A stretch of 64,000 bases of DNA, from positions 2,418,001-2,482,000 of the forward strand of contig NZ_CP009451.1 of NCBI RefSeq assembly GCF_000757825.1. The letters are read 5' to 3'. The stretch comes from Cedecea neteri (GTDB lineage Bacteria > Pseudomonadota > Gammaproteobacteria > Enterobacterales > Enterobacteriaceae). Each line of letters opens with the position of its first letter. The first letter of the stretch is position 1. The translations under genes and the position numbers were made by a program. The notes under the pieces were generated by a model. That model worked only from the letters and a program-made list of their open reading frames with translations. It made no database searches and had not been told where the DNA came from. Positions 1 through 13,774 of this stretch are shown in pieces.

Positions 1-484
1 TATAGGCGCGATAGTAATGCAGGTAATCGATAACCCCTTTCGGGTTGATATTGGCTGGAGTGATATCCAGCTGTAACGCACGCTCCGGCACCGGGCCAAT
101 ATAGCCGATGTTGCCGCGCGCAGCAGGCAGTTGACTGCCAATACCGTCGGCTTTTGGCAGCGCTATCACTTCAATATCATCGGTCCAGAAGGATTCCGGC
201 AGCGGCTCCACGTTGTGCCAGTAATCTACCGGCAGATAGAACCACAGCTTCGGCTTATTCACGCCGTCCACCAGCAGCCAGCAGTTGGGTACCTGAGTGA
301 CCGGCACCCACGCCTTAAACTGCGGGTTAACTTTAAACGGATAGGCATGATCATCGAGGAAAACGTTGAACAGCTCCCCGGAGTGAATAAGTAATGCATC
401 AAGGTTAAAACGCGCCAGAACGTTGCGGGTACGCTCCTGTAGCGTTGCCACATGATCTTTGTACAGCGCGGCCAGTGATTCCAT
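1..484 (-). CDS. pepQ: Xaa-Pro dipeptidase PepQ (C-terminus cut off by window edge)
   Basis: This is the N-terminal part (about 161 residues, starting [16 protein letters not shown]) of a proline dipeptidase of peptidase family M24B, which splits dipeptides that end in proline. The E. coli protein is about 443 residues, so the pita-bread catalytic domain with its metal ligands lies beyond the left edge. The ATG at 484 gives the expected N-terminus. The gene is divergent from fadB, as in E. coli, and shares the 485-675 intergenic region with the fadBA promoter. The identification is by recalled similarity of the N-terminal domain and by position. Confidence 0.9.
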   Translation of the reverse strand, partial: MESLAALYKDHVATLQERTRNVLARFNLDALLIHSGELFNVFLDDHAYPFKVNPQFKAWVPVTQVPNCWLLVDGVNKPKLWFYLPVDYWHNVEPLPESFWTDDIEVIALPKADGIGSQLPAARGNIGYIGPVPERALQLDITPANINPKGVIDYLHYYRAY

Positions 485-575
485 AATTTATCCTTCTGTT
501 TTTTGTACCTGTTCGCCACGCATCTTAGCATACCGTACAAACCGTCGAGTTATTTCCGCCTCCTGTGATCGAGTT

Positions 576-601
576 TGCAAATATTTAAAGAGAAATTTGC
601 A
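576..601. promoter_or_regulatory. Inverted repeat in the pepQ-fadB intergenic region
   Basis: TGCAAAT at 576-582 is repeated in inverse as ATTTGCA at 595-601, with a 12-base AT-rich spacer. It lies 32 bases upstream of the FadR operator, between the two divergent promoters. The spacing fits a dimeric regulator, but I do not recognise the site and no function is assigned. Confidence 0.35.
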
Positions 602-632
602 TTTCATTAACATCAATTCCACACTCCGCTTC

Positions 633-649
633 ATCTGGTACGACCAGAT
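633..649. promoter_or_regulatory. FadR operator of fadBA
   Basis: The 17-base palindrome ATCTGGTACGACCAGAT lies 27 bases upstream of the fadB start. It matches the known FadR site of the fadBA promoter (consensus core TGGN(5)CCA). FadR represses fadBA until long-chain acyl-CoA binds and releases it. Confidence 0.9.
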
Positions 650-675
650 CCCATTGCTGGATTCAGGAGACTGAC

Positions 676-2865
676 ATGCTCTACCAAGGTGAAACCCTAC
701 ATCTCGACTGGCTGGAAGACGGCATTGCCGAACTGGTGTTTGATGCCCCCGGCTCCGTCAACAAGCTGGATACGGCGACCGTCGCCAGCCTCGGCGAAGC
801 GCTGACCGTGCTTGAAAAGCAGCCGAACCTCAAAGGCCTGCTGCTGAGCTCCAGCAAGTCCGCCTTTATCGTTGGCGCCGACATTACTGAATTCCTCTCG
901 CTGTTCCTGGTCCCTGCCGAACAGCTGACCCACTGGCTGCAGTTCGCCAACAGCGTATTTAACCGCCTGGAAGATCTGCCGGTCCCGACCATTGCAGCCG
1001 TGAATGGCTATGCGCTGGGCGGCGGATGCGAATGCGTACTGGCGACGGATTACCGCCTGGCCACAACGGATGCCCGCATTGGCCTGCCGGAAACCAAGTT
1101 AGGCATCATGCCAGGCTTCGGCGGTTCCGTTCGTCTGCCTCGTTTGTTAGGTGCGGATAGCGCGCTTGAAATTATTACCGCGGGCAAAGACGTCGGTGCG
1201 GCAGAAGCGCAAAAGCTGGGCCTGGTTGATGGCGTAGTGAAAACCGAAAAGCTGCGCGACGGTGCGCTGGCGATTCTTCGTCAGGCAATCAAAGGCGAGC
1301 TGGACTGGCAGGCTAAGCGCGCGCCGAAACTGCAACCGCTGAAACTGAGCAAAATTGAAGCCGGCATGAGCTTTACCATCGCCAAAGGCATGGTGGCACA
1401 GATCGCCGGTAAACATTATCCGGCCCCGATGACCGCGGTAAAAACGATTGAAGCCGCCGCTGGCCTTGGTCGTGATGAAGCCCTGAAGCTGGAAACCCAA
1501 AGCTTTGTGCCGCTGGCTCGCTCCAATGAAGCCCGCGCGCTGGTCGGCATCTTCCTGAACGATCAGTTTGTTAAAGGTCAGGCGAAAAAGCTCACCAAAG
1601 ATATTGAAACGCCTAAACACGCGGCCGTACTCGGCGCGGGCATTATGGGCGGCGGCATTGCCTACCAGTCTGCCTGGAAAGGCGTGCCGGTATTAATGAA
1701 GGACATTAGCGAAAAGTCGCTGGCGCTGGGCATTAACGAAGCCAGCAAGCTGCTGAACAAGCAGCTTGAACGCGGCAAAATTGACGGCATGAAGCTGGCG
1801 CAGGTTATTTCGACCATTCAGCCAACGCTGGAATATGCCGGGTTTGATCGTGTAGACGTCGTTGTCGAAGCCGTGGTTGAAAACCCGAAAGTGAAAAAGG
1901 CGGTGCTGGCAGAAACCGAAGATAAGGTTCGTCCGGACGCCGTTCTGGCTTCCAACACCTCCACCATTCCTATTAGCGAACTGGCAAGCGGGCTGAAACG
2001 CCCGGAAAACTTCTGCGGCATGCACTTCTTTAACCCGGTTCACCGTATGCCGCTGGTTGAGGTCATTCGTGGGGAGAAAACCTCGGACGTGACGATTGCC
2101 AAAGTGGTAGCCTGGGCGAGCAAAATGGGCAAAACGCCTATCGTGGTAAACGACTGCCCGGGCTTCTTTGTGAACCGCGTGCTGTTCCCCTACTTCGCAG
2201 GCTTTAGCCAACTGCTGCGCGACGGCGCAGACTTCCGCCAGATTGATAAAGCGATGGAAAAACAGTTCGGCTGGCCAATGGGCCCGGCTTACCTGCTGGA
2301 CGTGGTCGGGATTGATACCGCCCATCACGCTCAGGCAGTGATGGCCGCAGGCTTCCCGCAGCGCATGAGCAAAGATTACCGCGACGCGATAGACGTTCTG
2401 TTCGATGCCGGGCGCTACGGCCAGAAAACCCAGCAGGGCTTCTACCGCTTTAAAGAAGACAGCAAAGGCAAACCGCGCAAAGAGCAGGACGAAGCTGTCG
2501 ATAGCCTGCTGGCAGAAGTCAGCCAGCCGAAGCGTAACTTTAGTGACGAAGAAATTATCGCCCGCATGATGATCCCGATGGTCAACGAAGTCGTTCGTTG
2601 CCTCGAAGAAGGCGTGATTGCCAGCCCGGCGGAAGCCGATATGGCGCTGGTTTACGGCCTCGGTTTCCCTCCGTTCCACGGTGGTGCATTCCGCTGGCTG
2701 GATACCCTGGGCAGCGCGAAATATTTCGATATGGCGCAGCAGTACCAAAACCTCGGCCCGCTGTACGTCGTGCCTGAAGGCCTGAAGGCCAAAGCATCAC
2801 GCAATGAGCCGTACTATCCGCCGGTTGAGCCTGCCCGCCCGGCCAGTGACCTGAAAAGCGCCTGA
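676..2865 (+). CDS. fadB: Fatty acid oxidation complex subunit alpha FadB
   Basis: This 729-residue multifunctional protein is the alpha chain of the aerobic beta-oxidation complex and matches E. coli FadB in length. The N-terminal enoyl-CoA hydratase/isomerase domain (about 1-190) has the catalytic glutamates E119 (GGGCE) and E139 (LPETK). The NAD-binding 3-hydroxyacyl-CoA dehydrogenase domain begins at GAGIMGGG (320-327) and carries the catalytic H450 (GMHFFNP). AGGAG at 664-668 is the ribosome binding site. Six bases after the stop lies GTG ATT and then the fadA start, so the two genes form the usual fadBA operon under FadR control. Confidence 0.98.
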   Translation: MLYQGETLHLDWLEDGIAELVFDAPGSVNKLDTATVASLGEALTVLEKQPNLKGLLLSSSKSAFIVGADITEFLSLFLVPAEQLTHWLQFANSVFNRLEDLPVPTIAAVNGYALGGGCECVLATDYRLATTDARIGLPETKLGIMPGFGGSVRLPRLLGADSALEIITAGKDVGAAEAQKLGLVDGVVKTEKLRDGALAILRQAIKGELDWQAKRAPKLQPLKLSKIEAGMSFTIAKGMVAQIAGKHYPAPMTAVKTIEAAAGLGRDEALKLETQSFVPLARSNEARALVGIFLNDQFVKGQAKKLTKDIETPKHAAVLGAGIMGGGIAYQSAWKGVPVLMKDISEKSLALGINEASKLLNKQLERGKIDGMKLAQVISTIQPTLEYAGFDRVDVVVEAVVENPKVKKAVLAETEDKVRPDAVLASNTSTIPISELASGLKRPENFCGMHFFNPVHRMPLVEVIRGEKTSDVTIAKVVAWASKMGKTPIVVNDCPGFFVNRVLFPYFAGFSQLLRDGADFRQIDKAMEKQFGWPMGPAYLLDVVGIDTAHHAQAVMAAGFPQRMSKDYRDAIDVLFDAGRYGQKTQQGFYRFKEDSKGKPRKEQDEAVDSLLAEVSQPKRNFSDEEIIARMMIPMVNEVVRCLEEGVIASPAEADMALVYGLGFPPFHGGAFRWLDTLGSAKYFDMAQQYQNLGPLYVVPEGLKAKASRNEPYYPPVEPARPASDLKSA

Positions 2866-4038
<1,173 letters not shown>

Positions 4039-4071
4039 TAAAAAACGAAACTGGGTTTAGTTGCCGTGTTT

Positions 4072-4096
4072 CCCGCCTGTCAGGGGCGGGTTTTTT
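4072..4096 (+). terminator. Intrinsic terminator of fadBA
   Basis: A CCCGCC/GGCGGG stem (4072-4077 with 4085-4090) is followed by six T residues, 33 bases after the fadA stop. Confidence 0.85.
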
Positions 4097-4110
4097 ATTT
4101 CTGAAAGATA

Positions 4111-4135
4111 AAAAAAACCACCGACGATGCGGTGG
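4111..4135 (-). terminator. Intrinsic terminator of ubiD-fre
   Basis: On the minus strand a CCACCG/CGGTGG stem (4118-4123 with 4130-4135) is followed by a run of T (A at 4111-4117 on plus). It sits 22 bases after the fre stop, back to back with the fadBA terminator. Confidence 0.8.
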
Positions 4136-4157
4136 CTTATTCTGACGACGAACAACC

Positions 4158-4859
4158 TTAGATAAAGGAGAACGCGTCGCCGAACATGTGATCAACCAAC
4201 GCACCGCGCTCGTTACAGAACAGGTCCCGGGCGATTTTCGCCATTTCGAAACGACCTGCGATATAAATATCGTGCCCGCTCAGTGAACTGTAATCCTGCA
4301 TAACGGCGGTCAGTACTGTCCCGCTGCGGCCACGCCAGCCTTCTTCCGGCTGCTCAACCACGGCTTCAACACGCAGGTTCTGGTGCTGTAGGGTAAGCCC
4401 CTCAAGCTCGGCCAGATCGTAAAGATGTTTCTCTTCACGCCCGCCCCAGTAAATGGCAATTTCACGCTGCGGATTACGCGCCAGCGCGGTCAGCAGGATA
4501 GAGCGCACGTAAGAGAACCCCGTTCCCCCGGCAATCAGAATCAGCGGGCGGTCTTCATCTTCACGCAGCCACGCATCGCCGTGTGGCATATCAACCACAA
4601 TTTCCTGCTCTTTCAGAATACGGTCCATGACCGCCATGGCGTAGAGGTTGAGCTCCGAAGCACCGATGTGCAGCTCAATGAACTCATGCTCGCTCGGCGT
4701 GGATGCCATAGAGAACGGGCGCTTATCCCGTTCGTCCATCACCACCATCAAATACTGCCCGGCCTGGAATGAGAAATCGCCTTCCGGCAGCAATCGAACG
4801 CGATACACCGTGTCGGTTATCGCTTCTACCGAGTTCACTTTACAGCTTAAGGTTGTCAT
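4158..4859 (-). CDS. fre: NAD(P)H-flavin reductase Fre
   Basis: Fre (233 residues, the E. coli length) reduces free FMN, FAD or riboflavin with NAD(P)H and supplies reduced flavin in the cytoplasm. The flavin-binding RPFS motif (47-50) and the nucleotide-binding GGTGFSY motif (111-117) of the ferredoxin-reductase-like fold are present. The start at 4859 (MTTLSCKV) is chosen over an extension at 4880, because it gives the family length. It lies 47 bases after ubiD on the same strand. In E. coli, Fre also supplies reduced FMN that UbiX uses to make the prenyl-FMN cofactor of UbiD; the link to the neighbouring gene is suggestive. Confidence 0.96.
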   Translation of the reverse strand: MTTLSCKVNSVEAITDTVYRVRLLPEGDFSFQAGQYLMVVMDERDKRPFSMASTPSEHEFIELHIGASELNLYAMAVMDRILKEQEIVVDMPHGDAWLREDEDRPLILIAGGTGFSYVRSILLTALARNPQREIAIYWGGREEKHLYDLAELEGLTLQHQNLRVEAVVEQPEEGWRGRSGTVLTAVMQDYSSLSGHDIYIAGRFEMAKIARDLFCNERGALVDHMFGDAFSFI

Positions 4860-4906
4860 GCGTCCCCTCTGTCGGGTCAATAATGCTAAACCGTAAAGGT
4901 CGCCGC

Positions 4907-6391
4907 TCAGGCGCCTTTGTCGTTATCAAAAATAGCCAGTTCATCCCAGATTGCATCAATACGCGCGCATACCTCAACATCTTTCTTGATTGGGCGCCCC
5001 CATTCACGCTGGGTTTCGCCCGGCCATTTATTGGTGGCGTCCAGTCCCATTTTAGAGCCCAACCCGGAAACCGGGGAGGCAAAGTCCAGATAGTCTATCG
5101 GCGTGTTTTCCACCAGCACCGTATCACGGGACGGATCCATGCGAGTAGTGATCGCCCAGATAACATCGTTCCAGTCGCGCGCATTAACATCGTCATCGCA
5201 AACGATAACGAATTTGGTGTACATAAACTGGCGCAGGAAGGACCACACGCCCATCATCACCCGCTTAGCATGCCCGGCATACTGCTTTTTAATCGTCACC
5301 ACCGCCAGCCGGTATGAACACCCTTCAGGCGGCAGGTAGAAATCGATAATTTCCGGGAACTGCTTTTGCAGGATAGGTACCAGCACTTCATTGAGCGCGA
5401 CGCCCAGTACCGCAGGTTCATCCGGCGGGCGGCCGGTATACGTAGAATGATAAATCGCATCCTGCCGCTGGGTAACGTGAGTCACGGTAAACACCGGGAA
5501 GCTGTCGACTTCATTGTAGTAACCCGTGTGGTCACCGTAAGGGCCTTCCGGCGCCATCTCGCCCGGCTCAATATAGCCTTCGAGAACGATTTCCGCGCCC
5601 GCGGGCACCTCAAGGTCATTAGAAATACACTTCACAACCTCGGTTTTTGTGCCACGCAGCAGCCCGGCAAAGGCGTATTCAGAAAGCGTGTCAGGCACCG
5701 GCGTCACGGCCCCCAGAATGGTTGCCGGATCGGCGCCCAACGCTACGGAGACAGGGAAACGCTCGCCCGGATGAGCCTCACACCACTCCTGGAAGTCCAG
5801 GGCACCGCCACGGTGGGATAACCAGCGCATAATCAGCTTATTCTTGCCAATTAGCTGCTGGCGGTAAATACCCAGATTCTGGCGTTCTTTGTGTGGGCCA
5901 CGGGTCACCGTTAAGCCCCAGGTAATTAGCGGAGCAACGTCTTCAGGCCAGCAGCGCATGATCGGAATACGATTCAGGTCGACTTCATCACCTTCCCAGA
6001 TTTGTTCCTGGCAGGGCGCGTTACGCAGACGCCTGGTGGGCATATTCAGAACTTGTTTAAACTGCGGTAGCTTATCAAACAGGTCGCGAAAACCTTTTGG
6101 TGGCTCCGGCTCTTTAAGGAAAGCCAGCAGTTTTCCGACTTCACGCAGGGCGGTGACATCCTCCTGCCCCATGCCCATTGCCACGCGCTTCGGCGTTCCA
6201 AACAGGTTGCACAGCACCGGCATGGTGTAGCCTTTTGGATTTTCAAACAGCAAAGCCGGGCCGCCGGCTCGCAGAGTGCGATCGGCAATTTCGGTCATTT
6301 CCAGATTCGGATCGACGGGCAATGCGATACGTTTGAGTTCGCCCTGCTGCTCTAGCAGCGCAAGAAATTCGCGTAGGTCGTGGTATTTCAT
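4907..6391 (-). CDS. ubiD: 3-octaprenyl-4-hydroxybenzoate decarboxylase UbiD
   Basis: UbiD (494 residues from the ATG at 6391; E. coli 497) decarboxylates the prenylated 4-hydroxybenzoate intermediate of ubiquinone synthesis using prenylated FMN. The sequence follows the E. coli protein closely throughout, including the [11 protein letters not shown] segment near residue 287 that holds the catalytic glutamate. The reading frame is open further upstream to 6493, but the extra residues ([10 protein letters not shown]...) have no family counterpart, so the later start MKYHDLREF is used. It is transcribed with fre and diverges from rfaH. Confidence 0.96.
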   Translation of the reverse strand: MKYHDLREFLALLEQQGELKRIALPVDPNLEMTEIADRTLRAGGPALLFENPKGYTMPVLCNLFGTPKRVAMGMGQEDVTALREVGKLLAFLKEPEPPKGFRDLFDKLPQFKQVLNMPTRRLRNAPCQEQIWEGDEVDLNRIPIMRCWPEDVAPLITWGLTVTRGPHKERQNLGIYRQQLIGKNKLIMRWLSHRGGALDFQEWCEAHPGERFPVSVALGADPATILGAVTPVPDTLSEYAFAGLLRGTKTEVVKCISNDLEVPAGAEIVLEGYIEPGEMAPEGPYGDHTGYYNEVDSFPVFTVTHVTQRQDAIYHSTYTGRPPDEPAVLGVALNEVLVPILQKQFPEIIDFYLPPEGCSYRLAVVTIKKQYAGHAKRVMMGVWSFLRQFMYTKFVIVCDDDVNARDWNDVIWAITTRMDPSRDTVLVENTPIDYLDFASPVSGLGSKMGLDATNKWPGETQREWGRPIKKDVEVCARIDAIWDELAIFDNDKGA

Positions 6392-6579
6392 GCAATTTAT
6401 CGTGACGTCGGATTTTGCCGTCATTATACGGACTTCACCGCCGCCATGCTGTATTTTTGTTAAATTAGCGTGAAACTCGCCGCCAGCGGCCACGCTTAGC
6501 CAGGTTATACTGGAGCTGTCTATCTCTGCGGAAGACGTTTTGTTATTCTGACGCGCTTAAACGGGCGAAAAGAGAAATT

Positions 6580-7068
6580 ATGCAATCCTGGTACCTTCTT
6601 TACTGTAAACGTGGTCAATTATTGCGCGCAAAAGAGCATCTTGAGCGTCAGGCAGTAAATTGCCTTACGCCGATGATTACGCTCGAAAAAATGGTGCGTG
6701 GCAAAAGAACTGCGGTCAGTGAACCCCTGTTCCCTAATTATCTGTTCGTTGAGTTCGACCCGGAATCCATTCATACCACGACGGTTCATTCAACCCGCGG
6801 CGTCAGCCACTTCGTGCGCTTCGGCGCACAGCCGGCAACGGTGCCGGAGAAAGTGATTGATGAGCTGATTCACTTTCAGGCCGAGGACATCACCGACCCC
6901 GAAACGCCGTACCCGGGCGATAGCGTGGTGATTACCGAAGGCGCCTTCGAAGGGTTAGAGGCAATCTTTGCCGAACCCGACGGCGAAGCCCGCTCGATGT
7001 TGCTGCTGAACTTATTGAACAAGCAGGTGCGGCAAAGCGTCAGGAATACTGACTTCCGTAAGGTTTAA
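6580..7068 (+). CDS. rfaH: Transcription antitermination protein RfaH
   Basis: RfaH (162 residues, E. coli length) is a NusG paralogue that boards RNA polymerase at ops sites and suppresses Rho-dependent termination in long virulence, LPS and capsule operons. The N-terminal NGN domain (about 1-100, starting [14 protein letters not shown]) and the C-terminal KOW-type fold-switching domain (about 113-162, with [16 protein letters not shown]) are both complete. The gene points away from ubiD and has its own intergenic region (6392-6579). A bidirectional terminator separates it from hemB. Confidence 0.97.
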   Translation: MQSWYLLYCKRGQLLRAKEHLERQAVNCLTPMITLEKMVRGKRTAVSEPLFPNYLFVEFDPESIHTTTVHSTRGVSHFVRFGAQPATVPEKVIDELIHFQAEDITDPETPYPGDSVVITEGAFEGLEAIFAEPDGEARSMLLLNLLNKQVRQSVRNTDFRKV

Positions 7069-7073
7069 TGTAA

Positions 7074-7097
7074 AAAGGCCAGCATTCGCTGGCCTTT
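7074..7097. terminator. Bidirectional terminator between rfaH and hemB
   Basis: A 10-base-pair perfect stem (AAAGGCCAGC with GCTGGCCTTT, loop ATTC) is flanked by A residues on the left and T residues on the right. It can stop rfaH on the plus strand and tatD-hemB on the minus strand. Confidence 0.85.
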
Positions 7098-7114
7098 CTG
7101 TCACCAAGTGGCAA

Positions 7115-8934
<1,820 letters not shown>

Positions 8935-8951
8935 CTCATCCTCCAAACGAC

Positions 8952-8971
8952 AACCGCCCCTGAGGGCGGTT
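8952..8971 (-). terminator. Hairpin between tatC and tatD (possible attenuator)
   Basis: A perfect 8-base-pair stem (AACCGCCC with GGGCGGTT, loop of four) lies between tatC and tatD. On the minus strand it is followed by GTCGTTT rather than a clean T run, so it looks like a partial terminator or mRNA-stabilising hairpin that could lower tatD-hemB expression relative to tatABC. Confidence 0.6.
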
Positions 8972-8977
8972 ATTTAA

Positions 8978-9760
8978 TTACTGCTCTTTTTCAGAGCGCT
9001 CTTCTTCAGACTCCGGCTCATCTTCTTCATCACCGTTCCGCCCTTTACCGACGTAGAAGCGAGAGAAGAATACGCCAACCTCAAACAGGCAGTACATCGG
9101 CACCGCCAGAAGGGTCTGCGAGAAAACGTCCGGCGGCGTCAGCAGCATGCCGACGACAAAAGCACCTACCAGAATATAAGGGCGTTTCTGTTTCAGAGAC
9201 TCCGGCGTCGTCACGCCCATCCAGCACAGCAGGATAATGGCGACGGGCACTTCAAACGCTACGCCAAAGGCCATAAAGAGCGACATCACGAAGTCGAGAT
9301 ACTTCGTGATGTCCGTTGACACCACCACCCCTATTGGCGCGGTTTTCGTCAGGAAGCCAAAGGCAAGCGGGAAGACAACGAAGTAAGCAAACGCAATGCC
9401 GATATAAAACAGCAGCGTGCTGGAGAACAGCAGCGGCATCACCATTTTACGTTCATGCTTGTACAGCGCAGGGGCAATAAAGGCCCAAATCTGGTGCAGG
9501 ATGACCGGGGCTGCCAGGAACACCGAAACGTAAATGGTTAATTTAATCGGGGTAAAGAACGGCGAGGCGACATCGGTCGCAATCATCGTTGACCCCAACG
9601 GCATGTGTTTTATCAGCGGCGCAGAGACCACCTGATAAATGTCGTTGGCGAAATAGACCAGCGCCAGGAAAATCACCAGCACGGCGATCATGCTGTTCAG
9701 CAGGCGCTTACGCAGCTCAATCAGATGGCTGATGAGCGGTTGGGTATCTTCAACAGCCAT
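8978..9760 (-). CDS. tatC: Sec-independent protein translocase subunit TatC
   Basis: TatC (260 residues) is the six-helix inner membrane core of the twin-arginine translocase that binds the RR signal peptide of folded proteins. The conserved N-terminal cytoplasmic [10 protein letters not shown] motif is followed by six hydrophobic segments, and the tail is acidic ([15 protein letters not shown]). It starts two bases after the tatB stop. The order ubiE-ubiJ-ubiB-tatA-tatB-tatC-tatD is that of E. coli. Confidence 0.97.
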   Translation of the reverse strand: MAVEDTQPLISHLIELRKRLLNSMIAVLVIFLALVYFANDIYQVVSAPLIKHMPLGSTMIATDVASPFFTPIKLTIYVSVFLAAPVILHQIWAFIAPALYKHERKMVMPLLFSSTLLFYIGIAFAYFVVFPLAFGFLTKTAPIGVVVSTDITKYLDFVMSLFMAFGVAFEVPVAIILLCWMGVTTPESLKQKRPYILVGAFVVGMLLTPPDVFSQTLLAVPMYCLFEVGVFFSRFYVGKGRNGDEEDEPESEEERSEKEQ

Positions 9761-9762
9761 GG

Positions 9763-10320
9763 TTACGATTTTTCACTCGGAGGTTGCGTAGGTGCCGCGA
9801 CAGGCGTTGCTTCTGGCAGAGGCCTCACCTGCGGCTCGACGGCAGGTTCAGCGACGTGCTCTACAGCCGTTGACGCAGGAGACACCGTCTCTGCCGGTAC
9901 TGCATCAGGCGCGCTCGCCTGATGCGCTGCACTGGCCGGCGTCACGCCGTCATGACTCTGCTGCTCATCCTTCACCAGCGGGTTATGGATGGTGTGGGCT
10001 TCGTCACTGTTCTTTTCAGCATCGTTCTGGGTATAAGAACGCTTCATCGACTCAGCGGCCTGGCGCAGTTCGTCCATTGACGCTTTTAGCTCGGGCGTCA
10101 AATTATCCATACTGGCTTTCTCGACCTTTTTCAGGCTGTCCTGCAGCTCCTGCAGCTTCAGTTCCTGAACGAGTTCGTTCTGCACCGTGGTAGCAAGTGA
10201 ACGCAGCGCGCGCACCCAGCCAACAACTGTTTTTACCGCCACCGGTAAGCGCTGTGGACCCAAAACAATCAGGCCAATCACAAACACCAGCAGCAGTTCG
10301 CCAAAACCAATGTCGAACAC
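9763..10320 (-). CDS. tatB: Sec-independent protein translocase subunit TatB
   Basis: TatB (185 residues) forms the substrate-receptor complex with TatC. An N-terminal membrane helix (about 2-20, [20 protein letters not shown]) is followed by the conserved GPQRLP hinge, an amphipathic helix and a long variable Ala/Pro/Glu-rich tail. The tail is of ordinary length for enteric TatB. The gene lies three bases downstream of tatA. Confidence 0.95.
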   Translation of the reverse strand: MFDIGFGELLLVFVIGLIVLGPQRLPVAVKTVVGWVRALRSLATTVQNELVQELKLQELQDSLKKVEKASMDNLTPELKASMDELRQAAESMKRSYTQNDAEKNSDEAHTIHNPLVKDEQQSHDGVTPASAAHQASAPDAVPAETVSPASTAVEHVAEPAVEPQVRPLPEATPVAAPTQPPSEKS

Positions 10321-10323
10321 GGT

Positions 10324-10578
10324 TTATACCTGCTCTTTATCGTTGCTTTTCGCTTCGTCTTTTTTCACGTCGCTCGGTTTTTCAGAGAGGGATTTCGCTG
10401 TGAAATCAGCATCCTTCTCACCCTTTTCTTTCTCTTTGCTGTCGTCGTCGCCCATGGCTTTTTTGAAGCCTTTAATGGAAGCACCGAGATCTGAACCCAA
10501 AGAGCCTAGTTTCTTGGTGCCAAACAATAAAACAACGATAACAACAATGATTAGCAATTGTGGCCAACTGATGCCCAT
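10324..10578 (-). CDS. tatA: Sec-independent protein translocase subunit TatA
   Basis: TatA (84 residues) oligomerises to form the variable-size Tat pore. It has a short N-terminal membrane helix (about 5-20, [17 protein letters not shown]), a [12 protein letters not shown] amphipathic helix and a charged Lys/Asp/Glu-rich tail. The start at 10578 (MGISWPQ) is the family start; an open extension to 10632 is not supported by similarity. It is the first gene of tatABCD and lies 78 bases downstream of ubiB. Confidence 0.96.
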   Translation of the reverse strand: MGISWPQLLIIVVIVVLLFGTKKLGSLGSDLGASIKGFKKAMGDDDSKEKEKGEKDADFTAKSLSEKPSDVKKDEAKSNDKEQV

Positions 10579-10656
10579 ACCTACTCCTGACTGAAAGATG
10601 TTAAGGCAATGAGAACCGCTATTATACGGCAATCACCCGTTAATTCCGATTAAAGT

Positions 10657-12297
10657 TCAGGCAGAGCGCCGCCAGCCAATAAGCCAGACAACGATCCCCC
10701 CCGCCATCAGCCAGGCAGGCATAAAGTCCCACTCAGGCTTGTTGATCAGCAGCAGCGTGCCGCTCAGAATGAGCGTAGCACCGATACCGAACAGATAGCG
10801 CGACTGTCCCTGCCGCACGTGATGAAGTTGCAGGTCGCGCTGAATTTTATCAACGCTATGCTGTAATTGCTTGCCCTGGCGCAAACTGTTGTACACCAGT
10901 TCCGGCAACTCCGGCATTTTTTCCACCCAGAAGGGTGCTTTCTCTTTAAAAGCCCGAACCAGAGCAGGAATACCAACCTGATCTTTGATCCAACTTTCCA
11001 GGAAAGGTTTCGCCGTTTTCCACAAATCGAGCTGTGGATAGAGCTGTCGACCAACCCCTTCGACGTATAAAAGGGTCTTTTGCAGTAAAACCAGCTGTGG
11101 CTGAACTTCCATGTTGAAACGACGCGCGGTGTTGAACAGGTTCAGTAGCACGTGACCAAAAGATATCTCAGCCAGCGGCTTCTCGAAAATAGGCTCGCAG
11201 ACGGTACGAATAGCAAACTCGAAATCTTCTACGTTTGTGTCCGGCGGTACCCAGCCGGAGTCCACATGCAGCTCGGCAACTTTGCGGTAATCACGGTTGA
11301 AGAAGGCGATAAAGTTTTCCGCCAGATAGCGCTTATCGTCTTTGTTCAATGAGCCCACGATGCCGCAGTCAATACCAATGTATTGCGGATCATCCGGATG
11401 GTCGTAGCTCACGAAGATATTGCCCGGATGCATGTCCGCATGGAAGAAGCTGTCGCGGAAGACCTGCGTAAAGAAGACCTGCACGCCACGTTCGGCAAGC
11501 AGCTTCATGTTGGTGCCCTGAGCCTCAAGCGCAACGGTATCGGAGACCGGAATGCCGTAAATCCGCTCCATCACCATCATGTTTTCGCTGCAGTAGTCCG
11601 AATAAACCTCCGGCACATAGAGCATTGGGCTATTTTCGAAGTTACGCCGCAGCTGGATGGCATTCGCCGCTTCACGCAGCAAATTGAGTTCATCTATCAA
11701 GGTCTTTTCGTATTCACGCACGACTTCCAGTGGGCGTAAACGGCGGCCATCCGGCAGCAGGCGAGGCACCCAGCGAGCAAGGCGATAGATAAGCTTCATG
11801 TCAGCCTTGATAACCGGCAGGATGTCAGGCCGAATCACCTTAATCACGATCTCTTTGCCGTTCTCTTTCAGCCGCGCGGTATGCACCTGGGCAATAGAGG
11901 CTGAGGCCAGAGGTTTGATTTCAAAGTCGTCGAACCAGCTTTCAACGGGAAGACCGCCCATCGCCAGCTCAATCTGTTTTTTCGCCAGCGCGCCGTCAAA
12001 AGGTGCAACTCTGTCCTGCAGCATCGCCAGTTGGTCGGCAATCACCGGCGGGAACAGATCGCGACGGGTGGAAAGCATCTGGCCGAGCTTGATCCAGACG
12101 GGTCCCAGCTCCTGCAGCGCAAGACGAAGACGTTCGCCCAAAGGCTTATCACGATGACGGTTAGGCATCCAGAACAGGCAGCGCCGCCATAAGCGTAGCG
12201 GTAGCGTAATGCGCATTTTGGGGATCAGTTCATCGAGACCATAGCTCAGGAAGGTACGGACAATGAAATATAGGCGGCGAATTTCTCCTGGCGTCAT
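10657..12297 (-). CDS. ubiB: Ubiquinone biosynthesis accessory ATPase UbiB
   Basis: UbiB (546 residues, identical in length to E. coli) is an atypical protein-kinase-like ATPase of the ABC1/ADCK family needed for ubiquinone synthesis. The family KxGQ signature ([16 protein letters not shown]) and a kinase-like [11 protein letters not shown] segment are present. Two C-terminal membrane helices (about 500-520 and 523-542) anchor it to the inner membrane. Its ATG overlaps the ubiJ stop by four bases, indicating coupled translation in ubiE-ubiJ-ubiB. Confidence 0.97.
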   Translation of the reverse strand: MTPGEIRRLYFIVRTFLSYGLDELIPKMRITLPLRLWRRCLFWMPNRHRDKPLGERLRLALQELGPVWIKLGQMLSTRRDLFPPVIADQLAMLQDRVAPFDGALAKKQIELAMGGLPVESWFDDFEIKPLASASIAQVHTARLKENGKEIVIKVIRPDILPVIKADMKLIYRLARWVPRLLPDGRRLRPLEVVREYEKTLIDELNLLREAANAIQLRRNFENSPMLYVPEVYSDYCSENMMVMERIYGIPVSDTVALEAQGTNMKLLAERGVQVFFTQVFRDSFFHADMHPGNIFVSYDHPDDPQYIGIDCGIVGSLNKDDKRYLAENFIAFFNRDYRKVAELHVDSGWVPPDTNVEDFEFAIRTVCEPIFEKPLAEISFGHVLLNLFNTARRFNMEVQPQLVLLQKTLLYVEGVGRQLYPQLDLWKTAKPFLESWIKDQVGIPALVRAFKEKAPFWVEKMPELPELVYNSLRQGKQLQHSVDKIQRDLQLHHVRQGQSRYLFGIGATLILSGTLLLINKPEWDFMPAWLMAGGIVVWLIGWRRSA

Positions 12298-12899
12298 TTG
12301 CCCTCCAGCTTATCCAGCCGTTCGGAGAGTGAGTCCACCGAGCGGGCCAGCGCTTCGGTTTCCTCTGCGAACCAGGCAACTTCCAGCGAACCCGGCGCAA
12401 CGCGCCACTCTTCGGTGAGCACTTCGCCGAGGTACTGCTGATTACGAATAAATCCTTTCTGCAGCAGCTTGCCGCCGCGGCGGGCAATTTTACTGATGCC
12501 TTCAGAGGCAATATCGCCGATGTAGGGCGCCAGCAGTTCCGCAGGGTCAAACTCCGCGAGATCCATCAGCGATGCCAGATTTTGTACAACCTGAATGTCA
12601 CCTTCAACCTCCAGCTCACCGCTGCGAATCAGGGCGGTAAGCTGTTGACGATCGCGCAGCTTCGGCAATACGCCAATACGCGTTGTGACCTGGCAATCCG
12701 CCTCGCCTTCCCACTGGCTCAGGACATCCAGCTGTTGTTCACTGAACGCCAGCACCAGCGGGGCAGAAAACTCTTTCAGGCTGATGCGCAGCGTCTTGCC
12801 CTGCAGGCGCTGGCGCGCAGATTTCAGGCTACGGTCGCGCCAGAGGAAGGTGTTCAGCACACCTTCGATTCCGGCGGTCATAAGCGGCATAAACGGCAT
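12294..12899 (-). CDS. ubiJ: Ubiquinone biosynthesis accessory factor UbiJ
   Basis: UbiJ (201 residues, E. coli length) carries an SCP2-type lipid-binding domain and organises the soluble Ubi complex with UbiK in the late, aerobic steps of ubiquinone synthesis. The start at 12899 ([12 protein letters not shown]) matches the family; the frame is open to 12950 but those residues have no counterpart. In E. coli a small RNA, EsrE, has been described within the 3' part of this gene; I cannot confirm it here. It lies 13 bases after ubiE. Confidence 0.94.
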   Translation of the reverse strand: MPFMPLMTAGIEGVLNTFLWRDRSLKSARQRLQGKTLRISLKEFSAPLVLAFSEQQLDVLSQWEGEADCQVTTRIGVLPKLRDRQQLTALIRSGELEVEGDIQVVQNLASLMDLAEFDPAELLAPYIGDIASEGISKIARRGGKLLQKGFIRNQQYLGEVLTEEWRVAPGSLEVAWFAEETEALARSVDSLSERLDKLEGK

Positions 12900-12912
12900 C
12901 GCGGCTCCCTGG

Positions 12913-13683
12913 TTAAAATTTATAGCCACGGTGCAGGGCGACAATCCCACCGGTCATATTGTAATAGGTGGTGTTTTCAAAACCTGCTTCTTCCATCATC
13001 CCTTTGAGCGTTTCCTGGTCCGGATGCATGCGGATAGATTCTGCCAGGTAGCGGTAGCTTTCGCCATCCTGTGCCACCATCTCACCAATGCGCGGCAGAA
13101 TGTGGAAGGAGTATGCGTCGTAGGCTTTGTTTAGCGGTTCGAAGGCAGGTTTGGAAAACTCAAGCACCAGCAGGCGGCCACCAGGCTTGAGGACGCGGAA
13201 CATTGAGCGCAGCGCGGCGTCTTTGTCTGTGACGTTGCGCAGGCCAAATGAAATGGTGATGCAGTCAAAGGTGTTGTCGGGGAACGGCAGCGCTTCGGCG
13301 TTGGCCTGCACGTATCTCACGTTCCCAACAATGCCGATGTTGCGTAGCTTTTCGCGCCCCATTTTCAGCATCGAGTCATTGATGTCCGCCAGCACCACTT
13401 CACCGGTGTCACCCACCAGGCGAGAGAATTTCGCCGTCAGATCGCCCGTGCCGCCCGCAAGGTCCAGCACGCGCTGGCCGCGACGTACGCCGCTACAGTC
13501 AATCGTGTAACGTTTCCACAACCGGTGGATACCAAAAGACATCAGGTCGTTCATTACGTCGTACTTCGCCGCAACAGAGTGGAACACGTTCGCCACCATA
13601 TCGACCTTCTGCTCTTTGGCTACGGTACGGAAGCCAAAGTGCGTTGTTTCCTTGGATCCGGACTCCTGGGATTCATCAACCAT
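12913..13683 (-). CDS. ubiE: Ubiquinone/menaquinone C-methyltransferase UbiE
   Basis: UbiE (256 residues; E. coli 251) is the SAM-dependent C-methyltransferase shared by ubiquinone and menaquinone synthesis. SAM motif I reads [11 protein letters not shown] and the acidic motif II VVLADIN follows. The few extra residues arise from an insertion near the N-terminus ([17 protein letters not shown]). It is the first gene of the ubiE-ubiJ-ubiB-tat series on the minus strand. Confidence 0.97.
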   Translation of the reverse strand: MVDESQESGSKETTHFGFRTVAKEQKVDMVANVFHSVAAKYDVMNDLMSFGIHRLWKRYTIDCSGVRRGQRVLDLAGGTGDLTAKFSRLVGDTGEVVLADINDSMLKMGREKLRNIGIVGNVRYVQANAEALPFPDNTFDCITISFGLRNVTDKDAALRSMFRVLKPGGRLLVLEFSKPAFEPLNKAYDAYSFHILPRIGEMVAQDGESYRYLAESIRMHPDQETLKGMMEEAGFENTTYYNMTGGIVALHRGYKF

Positions 13684-13774
13684 CTCAATGCCTGCTTAAT
13701 CAAGAAAATGTTCGGGAAGTGTAACAGAATGGGCGCGAAAGCCCTATGATTCAACCGTGCGGCTAAACCTTAGC

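Noticed and set aside
1693..2748. A 351-codon open frame on the minus strand
   Set aside because: It is a shadow of fadB on the other strand; its composition (repeated His, Arg and Phe) is not protein-like, there is no RBS and fadB is fully supported.
6392..6493. N-terminal extension of ubiD
   Set aside because: The residues are unconserved and lie in the divergent rfaH promoter region.
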